From positions 1 to 64,000 of the forward strand of contig JANAVG010000014.1 of the NCBI GenBank assembly GCA_024213275.1: 64,000 bases of DNA, read 5' to 3'. A program made the position numbers and the translations under genes. Below, one piece after another: positions 53,124-61,740 of the stretch. How positions within the stretch are numbered: the first letter of the stretch is position 1; each line of letters starts with the position of its first letter. A model generated the notes under the pieces. The model worked only from the letters and a program-made list of their open reading frames with translations, made no database searches and was not told the DNA's origin. Source of the stretch: Rossellomorea sp. BNER. GTDB taxonomy: Bacteria > Bacillota > Bacilli > Bacillales > Bacillaceae_B.

Positions 53124-53221
53124 TTAATTATTAATTTCTAAATATTACTATTAATAAGACAAATACTTTGTCTAAAGGGATTCATTTGAGTAGTACAAAC
53201 TTATTGAAGGAGGTATTCTAA

Positions 53222-54415
53222 ATGACATCACATTTTAAAGTTATTATTGTCGGCGGTGGGACAGCAGGAATTACAGTAGCTGCGCGCTTGCTTCGACAGT
53301 CTAAAGCTTTTGAACAGGACATTGCTATTTTTGATCCGGCAGAGAAACATTATTATCAGCCGTTATGGACACTTGTTGGGGCAGGAGTGGCTAAAAAGGA
53401 AACGACTTGTCATGAAATGAAGGGCTTAATCCCAGAAGGAGCTCATTGGATTAGACAAGCGGTATTACGTTTCGAACCAGAAGAAAACCAGATTACGACA
53501 GCAAGTGGTGAAACTTATACTTACGATTATTTAGTAGTAGGTGCAGGAATTCAAGTTAATTGGGACGGGATTGCAGGGTTAAAAGAGACTCTTGGAAAGA
53601 ACAACGTATGTAGTAACTATTCATATGAACATGTTGATTATACTTGGGAGACGATTCGTAATTTCACAGGAGGAAATGCCATCTTTACTCATCCGGATAC
53701 TCCGGTAAAATGCGGTGGTGCACCCCAGAAGATTATGTATCTAGCAGAGGATTCATTTAACCGATCAGGAGTACGGGATCAGTCTACCATCATTTTCGGG
53801 TCCGCGAATCCCGCCATTTTTGATGTTCCGAAATATCGGAAGGCGTTGGAGGAGGTCGTGCATAGGAAACAAATCGATCCTCATTATCGCCATAACTTAA
53901 TAGAAGTTCGTGGAGAACAAAAAGAAGCCATTTTTGAAAACCTGGATACAGGAGAAATCAAGACATTAAAGTTTGATATGCTTCATGTAACCCCACCAAT
54001 GCAAGCACCAACTTTTATTAAAGAAAGTCCATTAGCGGATGAAAACGGTTGGGTGGATGTACATAAGTATACGTTGCAGCATAATCGCTATCCTAATGTT
54101 TTTGGACTTGGAGATTCTAGTAATCTTCCAACTTCGAAGACGGGTGCCGCGATTCGCAAGCAGGCACCTGTCGTAGTAGAGAATCTAATGGCGATTATTA
54201 AGGACCAACCAATCAATGCTCGCTATGATGGATATACATCCTGTCCTCTAGTGACTGGATATAACAGTCTAATATTAGCGGAATTTGATTATGAAAAAAA
54301 TCCAAGTGAATCGATGCCATTTAATCAAGCAAAAGAAAGAAAATCTATGTATTTTCTTAAGAAAGATATGCTCCCTGTTATCTATTGGGACGGAATGCTG
54401 AAGGGTGTTTTATAA
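53222..54415 (+). CDS. sqr: Sulfide:quinone oxidoreductase, type II
   Basis: 397 residues of the two-dinucleotide-binding-domain flavoprotein fold: FAD motif VIIVGGGTAGITVAARLL, YDYLVVGAGIQVNWD and FGLGDSSNLPTSKTGAAIRKQ. Redox Cys164 (VKCGGAPQK) and Cys341 (YTSCPLVTG) match the two-cysteine plan of type II SQR. It oxidises sulfide at the membrane, passes electrons to quinone and forms persulfide on an acceptor. AAGGAGG precedes ATG 53222. First gene of the sulfide unit. Confidence 0.92.
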   Translation: MTSHFKVIIVGGGTAGITVAARLLRQSKAFEQDIAIFDPAEKHYYQPLWTLVGAGVAKKETTCHEMKGLIPEGAHWIRQAVLRFEPEENQITTASGETYTYDYLVVGAGIQVNWDGIAGLKETLGKNNVCSNYSYEHVDYTWETIRNFTGGNAIFTHPDTPVKCGGAPQKIMYLAEDSFNRSGVRDQSTIIFGSANPAIFDVPKYRKALEEVVHRKQIDPHYRHNLIEVRGEQKEAIFENLDTGEIKTLKFDMLHVTPPMQAPTFIKESPLADENGWVDVHKYTLQHNRYPNVFGLGDSSNLPTSKTGAAIRKQAPVVVENLMAIIKDQPINARYDGYTSCPLVTGYNSLILAEFDYEKNPSESMPFNQAKERKSMYFLKKDMLPVIYWDGMLKGVL

Positions 54416-54437
54416 AAACTAGTAAGGAGGGCATGTT

Positions 54438-54998
54438 ATGGCTTCAGGCTATGCGGATCAAACAAAGACGTATGATTGGATAAACGAGCTGGAACGTCCA
54501 GAGGTACAAGAATCCTTAAAACAGTTAATTCAAAAATTACCTGAGATTAAGCGGTCAATGGATTCAATGGGAAGCCTTATCCAGTTCAGTGAATCTGTAA
54601 TGAGAGATCATGAAACCATCGATAAATTTGAACAGCGCTTAACCTATTCATCTATCAATGCAGAATCATTAGAAGCCCTAATAGAATTGTTAGGAAAATT
54701 GCCTGTTCTTCTTAAACTAGTGGAAAGACTAGAGCTAGTAACCGCTTTCCTGGAAAATATTTGGAAGGATAAAGAATCATTGGACCAGCTTTATCAATCT
54801 GCACTGGATTTTCCCGTAGTTGAACGAGGGAAGAAAACATTAGAATTAATCGATCAAATAAAGGAAAAAGCGGAATCACAGCCACAGCAGCAAATCTCTA
54901 TTTTTACGGTGTTAAAGTGGATGAAGGATCCGAATGTTCAAAAAGGTTTACATTATATTCAAGCTACCTTAGATACCATTTCTGAAAAAAGTCGATAA
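54438..54998 (+). CDS. DUF1641 family protein
   Basis: 186 residues, helical, with no signal peptide. DUF1641 (YrhD-type) signatures are visible around LIELLGKLPVLLKLVERLELVTAFLENIW. These small proteins are often encoded beside formate dehydrogenase or SQR and may help the quinone-linked flavoenzyme, but the role is unknown. It lies 22 bp after sqr with AAGGAGGG. Confidence 0.82.
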   Translation: MASGYADQTKTYDWINELERPEVQESLKQLIQKLPEIKRSMDSMGSLIQFSESVMRDHETIDKFEQRLTYSSINAESLEALIELLGKLPVLLKLVERLELVTAFLENIWKDKESLDQLYQSALDFPVVERGKKTLELIDQIKEKAESQPQQQISIFTVLKWMKDPNVQKGLHYIQATLDTISEKSR

Positions 54999-55023
54999 TT
55001 GATTATATAGAGGGGGGTTATAG

Positions 55024-56436
55024 ATGTTATTAAAGTACTTTTATGATGAGAAATTGTCACATGCCTCTTATATGGTAGGATGCCAAGCCGTAAAAGAAGC
55101 GGTCATTGTCGATCCGGGGCGTAATGTTGATCCATATATTAAAGCAGCGGAAAAAGAAGGAATGAAACTAGTTGGAACGTTAGAAACACATATTCACGCC
55201 GATTTCGTTTCAGGTTCTCGGGAACTAGCCAAACGTATGGGGGTGAAAATGTTTCTCTCAAACGAAGGAAACTCTGATTGGAAGTATCAAAATATCGATC
55301 ATCTTCCACATCAGTTAGTAAAAGATGGGGACATCATTAAAGTAGGGAATATAACATTTGAAGTGTTACATACTCCTGGGCACACGCCAGAGAGTATATC
55401 CTTTACCCTGACAGATGGAGGAGCCAATGCGGATATGCCTATGGGGATCTTTACTGGTGATTTTGTTTTCGTTGGTGATATAGGGCGCCCTGATTTACTT
55501 GAAAAAGCAGCTGGGATACAAGGGACATCTATAACAGGTGCCAGCGAGATGTTTGAATCTTTAAAGCGTTTTAAGGATTTGCCAGACTTTATGCAAGTGT
55601 GGCCGGCTCATGGGGCGGGTAGTGCCTGTGGGAAGTCTTTAGGAGCTATTCCTTCCTCTACTGTCGGTTATGAAAAGCGTTTTAATTGGGCGATGAAGCA
55701 TGTAGATGCTGATCACTTTGTAAAGGAATTATTAGAAGGACAACCAGAGCCTCCGAAATACTTTGCTGTTATGAAGCATGTGAACAAAGTTGGGACAAAA
55801 AGTGTGAATGAGATCCCATCACCAGGAATTATTAAAGGGAAAGAAGAGTTAGAAAATCGGATTGAAGGAGGGGCACAGGTTATCGATACCAGAAGCTCTA
55901 AAGAATTTTCTCACTCTCATATTCCCGGAACCATCAACATTCCCTTCAATAAATCGTTCACAAATTGGGCCGGCTGGATTGTAGACTACCGTCGTCCGTT
56001 ATATCTTTTAACCAGCCCGGAGAATATCGAAGAAATCGCGATGACTCTCCGTTCCATTGGCATTGACCGATTAGAGTATTATATGGATGTAAATAAGGCT
56101 ATCCAGTCAGCCTCTAAGCTAGAATCCTATAAGAAAATGAATCCAAATGAAGCGAAACGCCTTATTGAAAATAGCGAGGTTTCCGTTCTCGACGTCCGTA
56201 GTCAATCCGAATGGGATGCGGGGCATATTAACGGAGCGAACCACATTATGTTAGGAAATCTACTAGATCGTATCGATGAAATTCCGTTAGATATTCCCAT
56301 TCTGATCAATTGTCAAGCTGGTGGGAGATCAGCGATAGCGGCAAGTATTCTCCAGGCTAAGGGTGTTAAGAATGTTCTTAATCTTGCAGGCGGCTATGAA
56401 GATTGGCAAAGGGAAATGAAGAAACAGAACGTTTAA
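55024..56436 (+). CDS. CstB-like persulfide dioxygenase with two rhodanese domains
   Basis: 470 residues. MBL-fold persulfide dioxygenase (1-235) with Fe ligands His56 and His58 in ETHIHADFVSG, His in HTPGHTPES and Asp in FVGDIGRPDLL. A first rhodanese domain (about 270-355) lacks a catalytic Cys; a second (about 372-468) has Cys430 in CQAGGRSA. This is the order described for CstB (dioxygenase, inactive rhodanese, active rhodanese), which turns low-molecular-weight persulfide into thiosulfate or sulfite. It acts on the product of SQR, encoded just upstream. GAGGGGGG precedes the ATG. Confidence 0.9.
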   Translation: MLLKYFYDEKLSHASYMVGCQAVKEAVIVDPGRNVDPYIKAAEKEGMKLVGTLETHIHADFVSGSRELAKRMGVKMFLSNEGNSDWKYQNIDHLPHQLVKDGDIIKVGNITFEVLHTPGHTPESISFTLTDGGANADMPMGIFTGDFVFVGDIGRPDLLEKAAGIQGTSITGASEMFESLKRFKDLPDFMQVWPAHGAGSACGKSLGAIPSSTVGYEKRFNWAMKHVDADHFVKELLEGQPEPPKYFAVMKHVNKVGTKSVNEIPSPGIIKGKEELENRIEGGAQVIDTRSSKEFSHSHIPGTINIPFNKSFTNWAGWIVDYRRPLYLLTSPENIEEIAMTLRSIGIDRLEYYMDVNKAIQSASKLESYKKMNPNEAKRLIENSEVSVLDVRSQSEWDAGHINGANHIMLGNLLDRIDEIPLDIPILINCQAGGRSAIAASILQAKGVKNVLNLAGGYEDWQREMKKQNV

Positions 56437-56503
56437 AAAACTGGTTTCAATCGTTCCAGTTTTTTTCATTAACGTAAAAAATGTAAAATGGAGAAAACAT
56501 GAA

Positions 56504-57556
56504 ATGGATGGAGCGATCATCACCATGAAACCTTTTAATCTCGAAAACAAATATTTAAAAACCATTTTTGAGAGTATCCAGGATGGGATTATCATTATGA
56601 ACCACGAGCGTGAGATTTTATTAATGAATCCTGCTGCTAAGCAAATGACCGGTTGGTTATTACATGATAGCGTTCCATACTGTTCTTTTTGTGAAAAAAG
56701 GACGCTTGCAGAGGGAGAGAATAAATGCTATTTGATTGCCAGAGAGGAAGTTCCCTACTTCCTCTCTGACATGCCGACCTATCATGGAAAGAAGATTAAC
56801 GTAGAGATGAGCACAGCACTTATGTATGAGGATGATGAATCCAATCAAAAGGAATATCTTTTAGTATTAAGGGATCAGAGTGTGAAAAGGAAAAAAGAAG
56901 AGGCCCGTGTTTCAAAGTTAATGATTCAAAGATTGATAGAAGCAAAGGAAACAGAGCATAAACGTCTTGCACAGGAATTGCATGATGGTGTCGGCCAGTC
57001 ACTCTACACGATTTCTGTAGCCCTTCAAGCTATTGAATCCTATGTAAAGGATGATAGGCTGCAAAATTATATTGATGAAGTCCGCAACGAGCTAGATCAT
57101 GTTATGAATGATATCAAGGCCTATTCCTATCAGCTTCGTCCTCAAAGCCTTGATAGATTAGGACTTATCGCTGCCATTCAAGGACTGATTATAACAATCG
57201 AAAAAAGTAATCCGTTCGTGACAATCGACTTTCTATCAAATATTGAGAATCGTTTACCGGCAGCTGTTGAAATTAATCTTTACCGTGTGATTCAGGAAGC
57301 GATGCACAATATTTCTAAATATGCCGAGGCGAAACACGTAGCCATTCAATTAATGGAATATCGGTATAAAATTGAATTGCTCGTGATGGATGATGGCAAA
57401 GGTTTTGAAACGAAACGAATCGATGAACGAGGTTTAGGTCTACAACATATGGAGGAACGACTAGATCAATTAGAAGGCTCGTTTGTGATCGAATCGACTC
57501 TTGGAAAAGGGACAAAAATAGTTGCCTCGATTCCTAAAGGGGAGGGGTTTCTTTGA
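56504..57556 (+). CDS. Cytosolic PAS sensor kinase (NarX/NreB-like HisKA_3) with a cysteine cluster
   Basis: 350 residues, no TM helix. A PAS domain (about 15-125) contains Cys60, Cys63 and Cys75 (PYCSFCEKR...KCYL). HisKA_3 follows with His160 in LAQELHDGVGQSLY, then an HATPase_c domain (MDDGKGF, GLGLQHMEERL). NreB-type kinases hold an Fe-S cluster on four PAS cysteines; three are seen here, so oxygen, thiol or persulfide sensing is conceivable. It lies 67 bp after the persulfide dioxygenase gene and overlaps the regulator gene by 4 bp. ATG 56525 is an alternative start. Confidence 0.88.
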   Translation: MDGAIITMKPFNLENKYLKTIFESIQDGIIIMNHEREILLMNPAAKQMTGWLLHDSVPYCSFCEKRTLAEGENKCYLIAREEVPYFLSDMPTYHGKKINVEMSTALMYEDDESNQKEYLLVLRDQSVKRKKEEARVSKLMIQRLIEAKETEHKRLAQELHDGVGQSLYTISVALQAIESYVKDDRLQNYIDEVRNELDHVMNDIKAYSYQLRPQSLDRLGLIAAIQGLIITIEKSNPFVTIDFLSNIENRLPAAVEINLYRVIQEAMHNISKYAEAKHVAIQLMEYRYKIELLVMDDGKGFETKRIDERGLGLQHMEERLDQLEGSFVIESTLGKGTKIVASIPKGEGFL

Positions 57557-58194
57557 TACGCGTTTTAGTTGTTGATGACCATGTATTGATTCGACGAGGA
57601 ATTGTTTTGTTACTCGAATCCTATCCCGAAATCGAAATTGTTGGAGAAGCAGATGGTGGAGATGAGGCAATATTAATGGCTTCTAGTAAACGACCTGACG
57701 TGATATTGATGGACATATCAATGCCAAATGGTCTTGACGGCTTTACAGCTGCTGAGGAAATATTGAGCTCTTATAAAGATATTCGGATTGTATTACTATC
57801 CATGCATGATGAGGAAGTCTATATTCAAAAAGCTATTCAGCTCAATGTATGCGGTTATATTTTGAAAAAGAGTCAAGGCGGAGAATTGTTTGAAGCGATT
57901 GAAACCGTTCATCAGGGAAAGCGCTACTATAAAGTAGGAATTCCAGATAAGCAAGTAGAAAAGCTTTTTCAACAACGTGAAAAGGAACGTTCGATTTTGT
58001 CGATTCGAGAGAAGGAGATTGTCCGCTTAACGATTCTGGGCTACTCCAATAAGCAAATTTCTGAACGTCTCATTATTAGTCCTAAGACAGTTGAAAACCA
58101 TAAAGCGAATATCATGAGTAAGCTTAATTTGAAATGTAAATCAGAGATGATTCAGTATGGCATAAACAATCATTATCTGGATATTAAGGCATAA
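57553..58194 (+). CDS. NarL/LuxR-family response regulator
   Basis: 213 residues: receiver (Asp54 in VILMDISMPNGLDG, Lys in YILKKSQGG) and a C-terminal LuxR helix-turn-helix (SIREKEIVRLTILGYSNKQISERLIISPKTVENH). Start TTG 57553 overlaps the kinase stop (TTGA) and has GGGGAGGGG upstream. It is the partner of the PAS kinase and probably controls the sulfide operon or the TauE gene. Confidence 0.93.
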   Translation: MIRVLVVDDHVLIRRGIVLLLESYPEIEIVGEADGGDEAILMASSKRPDVILMDISMPNGLDGFTAAEEILSSYKDIRIVLLSMHDEEVYIQKAIQLNVCGYILKKSQGGELFEAIETVHQGKRYYKVGIPDKQVEKLFQQREKERSILSIREKEIVRLTILGYSNKQISERLIISPKTVENHKANIMSKLNLKCKSEMIQYGINNHYLDIKA

Positions 58195-58231
58195 GGCTGT
58201 CCAATAGTAGGGTGTCGTAAACCGCAGCGCC

Positions 58232-58268
58232 CATAGATAGATGAACCTTTGAAACTTCTCTATCTATG
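58232..58268 (+). other. stem-loop between regulator and TauE gene
   Basis: CATAGATAGA (58232-58241) and TCTATCTATG (58259-58268), a perfect 10-bp inverted repeat. No T run; a possible operator or processing site. Confidence 0.5.
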
Positions 58269-58325
58269 ACAAACAATGTGGTTTTAGGATATCTTAGTGG
58301 ACAGCTCTTTTTAGGAGGAAACATA

Positions 58326-59108
58326 GTGGATGTTGGATTTATTATCACCATTTTTTTAATCGGGTTTATAGGTTCATATATTTCTGGAATGCTGGGAATC
58401 GGTGGATCCATCATTAAGTATCCAATGCTGCTTTATCTTCCGCCTTTAGTCGGGGTAGCTGCCTTTAGTGCACATGAAGTTTCTGGAATCAGTGCTGTTC
58501 AAGTGTTTTTCGCTACTATTGGCGGGGTATGGGCATACCGAAAAGGTGGGTATTTAAATAAAACATTAATTGGTTATATGGGTGGAAGTATTTTAATAGG
58601 AAGCTCTCTAGGTGGATTTGGTTCTAAACTAATGTCGGAAGCTGGGATTAATTTGACATATGGAATATTAGCATCCGTTGCTGCCGTCATGATGTTTATT
58701 CCTAAAAAAGGAATTGACGATATTCCCCTTGATCAGGTTAGATTCAATAAATGGCTTGCTTCATCCCTTGCTTTAATCGTTGGAGTCGGAGCGGGAATTG
58801 TAGGTGCGGCAGGTGCCTTTTTATTAGTCCCCATCATGCTGGTAGTGTTGAAGATTCCAACTAGAATGACGATTGCTTCCTCATTAGCGATTACATTTAT
58901 CTCATCAATAGGCTCTACAATTGGAAAGGTATCGACTGGACAAGTAGACTATTTGCCAGCCTTGATTATGGTTATCGCGAGTTTAATAGCCTCACCATTA
59001 GGGGTCATTGCCGGAAAAAAGGTAAATACAAAAGTACTTCAAGCTATTTTGGCTGTACTAATATTCGCCACTGCCATAAAGATTTGGCTAGATATAGTAG
59101 AGTTTTAA
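58326..59108 (+). CDS. TauE/SafE family sulfite/anion exporter
   Basis: 260 residues from GTG 58326 with a perfect AGGAGG 7 bp upstream; the frame is open from 58266 but that start has no site. About eight TM helices with the duplicated family motifs [24 protein letters not shown] and [21 protein letters not shown]. After SQR and the CstB-like enzyme it probably exports sulfite or thiosulfate made from sulfide. Confidence 0.88.
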   Translation: MDVGFIITIFLIGFIGSYISGMLGIGGSIIKYPMLLYLPPLVGVAAFSAHEVSGISAVQVFFATIGGVWAYRKGGYLNKTLIGYMGGSILIGSSLGGFGSKLMSEAGINLTYGILASVAAVMMFIPKKGIDDIPLDQVRFNKWLASSLALIVGVGAGIVGAAGAFLLVPIMLVVLKIPTRMTIASSLAITFISSIGSTIGKVSTGQVDYLPALIMVIASLIASPLGVIAGKKVNTKVLQAILAVLIFATAIKIWLDIVEF

Positions 59109-59215
59109 ACCAATGCACAATCGTTAAAAACAAAAAATTCAAAATAATCATTGGATTTTTTCTTCAATAAAGTTAATCTTTAATTAACGAGATTATGCAA
59201 AGGAGGGGCAAAAAA

Positions 59216-60166
59216 ATGGGAGAAAAGAAGGCAAATTGCTGTTCGGTTAGTAGAGACAATCATAAAAGCAGCCCTGTTGATTTAAAGAAAGTAGTTTCTA
59301 AAGCCATTATACGAAAGGAAAATATGATTCTAATACCCAGCGGAGAGTTTCTGATGGGGACAGACGATCAAATCGGTTTTCCGAATGACGGTGAAGGACC
59401 TGTTCGTCATGTTAAGGTAGACTCTTTTTATATAGATACATATGCTGTAACGAACGAGCAATTTGCAGAGTTTATAAGGGACACTCACTATATTACAGAT
59501 GCTGAGCGTTATGGTTGGTCATTTGTCTTCCATATGTTTGTTCCAGAGGGAATAAAAAAGGTATCTAAACAGGTTCCGCAAACACCTTGGTGGTATGCGG
59601 TTGAAGGAGCTTATTGGAAATGTCCTGAAGGTGAAGGCTCTACCATTGAAGCAAGGTTAGACCATCCCGTTATCCATATTTCATGGAATGATGCTATTGC
59701 TTATTGTCAGTGGGCTGGAAAACGTCTCCCAACAGAGGCTGAATGGGAGTATGCGGCACGGGGAGGCCTGAATCAGAAAATCTATCCTTGGGGAAATAAA
59801 TTAACCTATAAAGGAAAATACCAGTGTAATATCTGGCAGGGCGAATTTCCTATAGATAATAAAGCTACTGACGGATATGTAGGAACGGCACCCGTAAATA
59901 CATTCACACCGAATGGATATGGGCTCTATAATGTTTCCGGAAATGTATGGGAATGGTGTAGGGATTGGTTTAGTCCGACCCATCATATGAATGCGAATCA
60001 TATTAATCCAAATGGTCCTTCGAGTGGTACGTCGAAAGTAATTAAAGGTGGCTCTTATCTTTGTCATAAATCGTATTGTAACCGCTACCGGGTTGCCGCT
60101 CGTTCCTCCAATACAATAGACAGCTCTACTGGAAATATGGGCTTTCGTTGTGCTGCAGATGAATGA
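59216..60166 (+). CDS. Formylglycine-generating enzyme (aerobic, SUMF1/FGE family)
   Basis: 316 residues from ATG 59216 (AAGGAGGGG site). FGE-sulfatase domain from about residue 35: MILIPSGEFLMGTDD, EGPVRHVKVDSFYID, AVTNEQFAEFI, HPVIHISWNDAIAYCQWAGKRLPTEAEWEYAARGG, NVSGNVWEWCRDWF. The active-site pair is intact, Cys283 and Cys288 in GGSYLCHKSYCNRYR, as in copper-dependent FGE that oxidises a sulfatase Cys to formylglycine; most SUMF1-like proteins lack these. The N-terminus has a CC pair at 8-9. No sulfatase gene is in the window. Confidence 0.93.
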   Translation: MGEKKANCCSVSRDNHKSSPVDLKKVVSKAIIRKENMILIPSGEFLMGTDDQIGFPNDGEGPVRHVKVDSFYIDTYAVTNEQFAEFIRDTHYITDAERYGWSFVFHMFVPEGIKKVSKQVPQTPWWYAVEGAYWKCPEGEGSTIEARLDHPVIHISWNDAIAYCQWAGKRLPTEAEWEYAARGGLNQKIYPWGNKLTYKGKYQCNIWQGEFPIDNKATDGYVGTAPVNTFTPNGYGLYNVSGNVWEWCRDWFSPTHHMNANHINPNGPSSGTSKVIKGGSYLCHKSYCNRYRVAARSSNTIDSSTGNMGFRCAADE

Positions 60167-60426
60167 TCTTGGCTTTGAATTTTGTTTCTAGGTATGAAGT
60201 TGTGCGAATGAAATTTCACTTGGTGGGTTGACAGGTTAACATGGGTGAGTGTATATTTTAAATAATTAAAATTTTCTGTAACAATTCTAAGAAAGAAATT
60301 TTTTTGGGTAAACTTGTACCTACAACCCACTAACGTTAGTTTAGCCCAAACTCGCCCTTCATTCACCTTGGAATAATGAAATATTCAAAAAATATTTACG
60401 GACAAACAATCATTTTTGTTATTCTA

Positions 60427-60442
60427 GTAAATAAGCGTTTAC
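60427..60442. promoter_or_regulatory. candidate LacI-type operator before the regulator gene
   Basis: GTAAATAAGCGTTTAC, a palindrome with GTAAA/TTTAC arms around a CG step, 26 bp before the LacI-type start. Probably autoregulation or CcpA control. The rest of the 300-bp gap after the FGE gene has no gene. Confidence 0.4.
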
Positions 60443-60468
60443 TTTAATTATTTAGGGGAGTTTTACGA

Positions 60469-61494
60469 GTGACTAGATTAAAAGATATAGCAGAACATGT
60501 TGGTGTATCCATATCTACAGTATCAAGAGTGATTCAAAATGATCCGACTAGAAATGTAAAATCAGAAACAAAAAGAAAAATTTGGAAGGCAGTAAAAGAA
60601 TTAGGGTATATCCCCAATCAGAATGCAAGAAACTTAGTGGCAAATAATCATCAAAAGAAAAAAAGTAGAACCATGAAAATTGGTTGGGTTGCAGACCCAA
60701 AATTAGCGGAATTTTACCCCTATTTTTCAAGTGTTTATGCAGGGATAAGTGAAGGATTAACGAAAGCAGATTATGCGTTAGTTAACATTTATAAGGAAGA
60801 GCTTCAAAATGAGGCAACACTACACAAGGCCATCCATGAATCCGATATTGAAGGTCTCATCCTAATTGATAACATCGATGACAGTATTTTGGAGTACATA
60901 ATGAAATTTTTACCGGTAGTAGGGGTGGATTTCAATTATACAGACAAGGATATGACCGTTATCGATTTTGATCGTGAAGCTGCTGTACGTACCGCTGTTA
61001 ACCATTTGATCCAGCTAGGTCATGAAGAGATTGGGTTTATCGGCGGTGGGATCGAGGGGAATTTGTATGATGAGAAAAGGTATAAAGGTTTCCGCCATGC
61101 GATGGAAGAGGCCAAATTAGAGATTCAATCACATTGGGTATTCAATACGGGATGGGCGCTGAAGGAAAGCTATAACAGTATGAATAGACTTCTAAAGGAA
61201 AACCCGCATAGATTGCCAACAGCCATGATTTGTGCAAGTGACATGCTGGCGATTGCAGCTATGAGGGCCGTTGTAGAGAATGGAATGAGAATCCCAGAAG
61301 ATATCGCTTTTATAGGAGTAGACAATATTGAAATGTCTCAATATTCGTCTCCACCTCTTACCACCATTGATATCCCTAAATATGAAATCGGAGAGATGGC
61401 AGCGAAAGTGATGATGGATCAAGTGGAAGGCAAAATTAAGCTTCCTATCAAAATGATTGTGCCCTATAAATTAATCATTAGAGAGTCGACCTAA
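60469..61494 (+). CDS. LacI family transcriptional regulator
   Basis: 341 residues: N-terminal LacI helix-turn-helix (TRLKDIAEHVGVSISTVSRVIQN) with hinge helix, then a periplasmic-binding-like sugar domain (GWVADPKLAEFYPYFSSVYAGISEGL, GHEEIGFIGGG, ICASDMLAIAAMRA, FIGVDNIEMSQYSSPPLTTID). GTG 60469 follows GGGGAG. It probably controls the dehydrogenase and sugar transporter genes downstream through the ACGTTT sites. Confidence 0.92.
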   Translation: MTRLKDIAEHVGVSISTVSRVIQNDPTRNVKSETKRKIWKAVKELGYIPNQNARNLVANNHQKKKSRTMKIGWVADPKLAEFYPYFSSVYAGISEGLTKADYALVNIYKEELQNEATLHKAIHESDIEGLILIDNIDDSILEYIMKFLPVVGVDFNYTDKDMTVIDFDREAAVRTAVNHLIQLGHEEIGFIGGGIEGNLYDEKRYKGFRHAMEEAKLEIQSHWVFNTGWALKESYNSMNRLLKENPHRLPTAMICASDMLAIAAMRAVVENGMRIPEDIAFIGVDNIEMSQYSSPPLTTIDIPKYEIGEMAAKVMMDQVEGKIKLPIKMIVPYKLIIREST

Positions 61495-61513
61495 AAGCTA
61501 AGTTTATAATCCA

Positions 61514-61529
61514 GGAAAACGTTTGGATA
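61514..61529. promoter_or_regulatory. LacI-type operator, copy 1
   Basis: GGAAAACGTTTGGATA, with the AAACGTTT palindrome at its centre; an identical 16-mer recurs 92 bp later. Confidence 0.6.
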
Positions 61530-61605
61530 GTATTTTGGAAACTGTAATGAAAAATTTGTTTCCTATTATTCTAATAAAAAGCTAAATGTTCTATTATTTG
61601 TAAAT

Positions 61606-61621
61606 GGAAAACGTTTGGATA
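61606..61621. promoter_or_regulatory. LacI-type operator, copy 2
   Basis: Exact second copy of GGAAAACGTTTGGATA, upstream of the dehydrogenase gene. Spacing of 92 bp would allow DNA looping. Confidence 0.6.
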
Positions 61622-61740
61622 AATTAATGAAACTATTTTCCTATCAACTTAAGGAGGTGGATCGCCTAGTTTTCTGAGGGTTATAGTTGACCGGATGGAT
61701 AAGCCTGAGAGTAACCAGTTTAAGAATAGGAGTGAAAACA

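Noticed and set aside
60167..60468. Possible sulfatase or small gene between the FGE and LacI genes
   Set aside because: Only short frames; no C-x-P-x-R sulfatase motif or ribosome site was seen.
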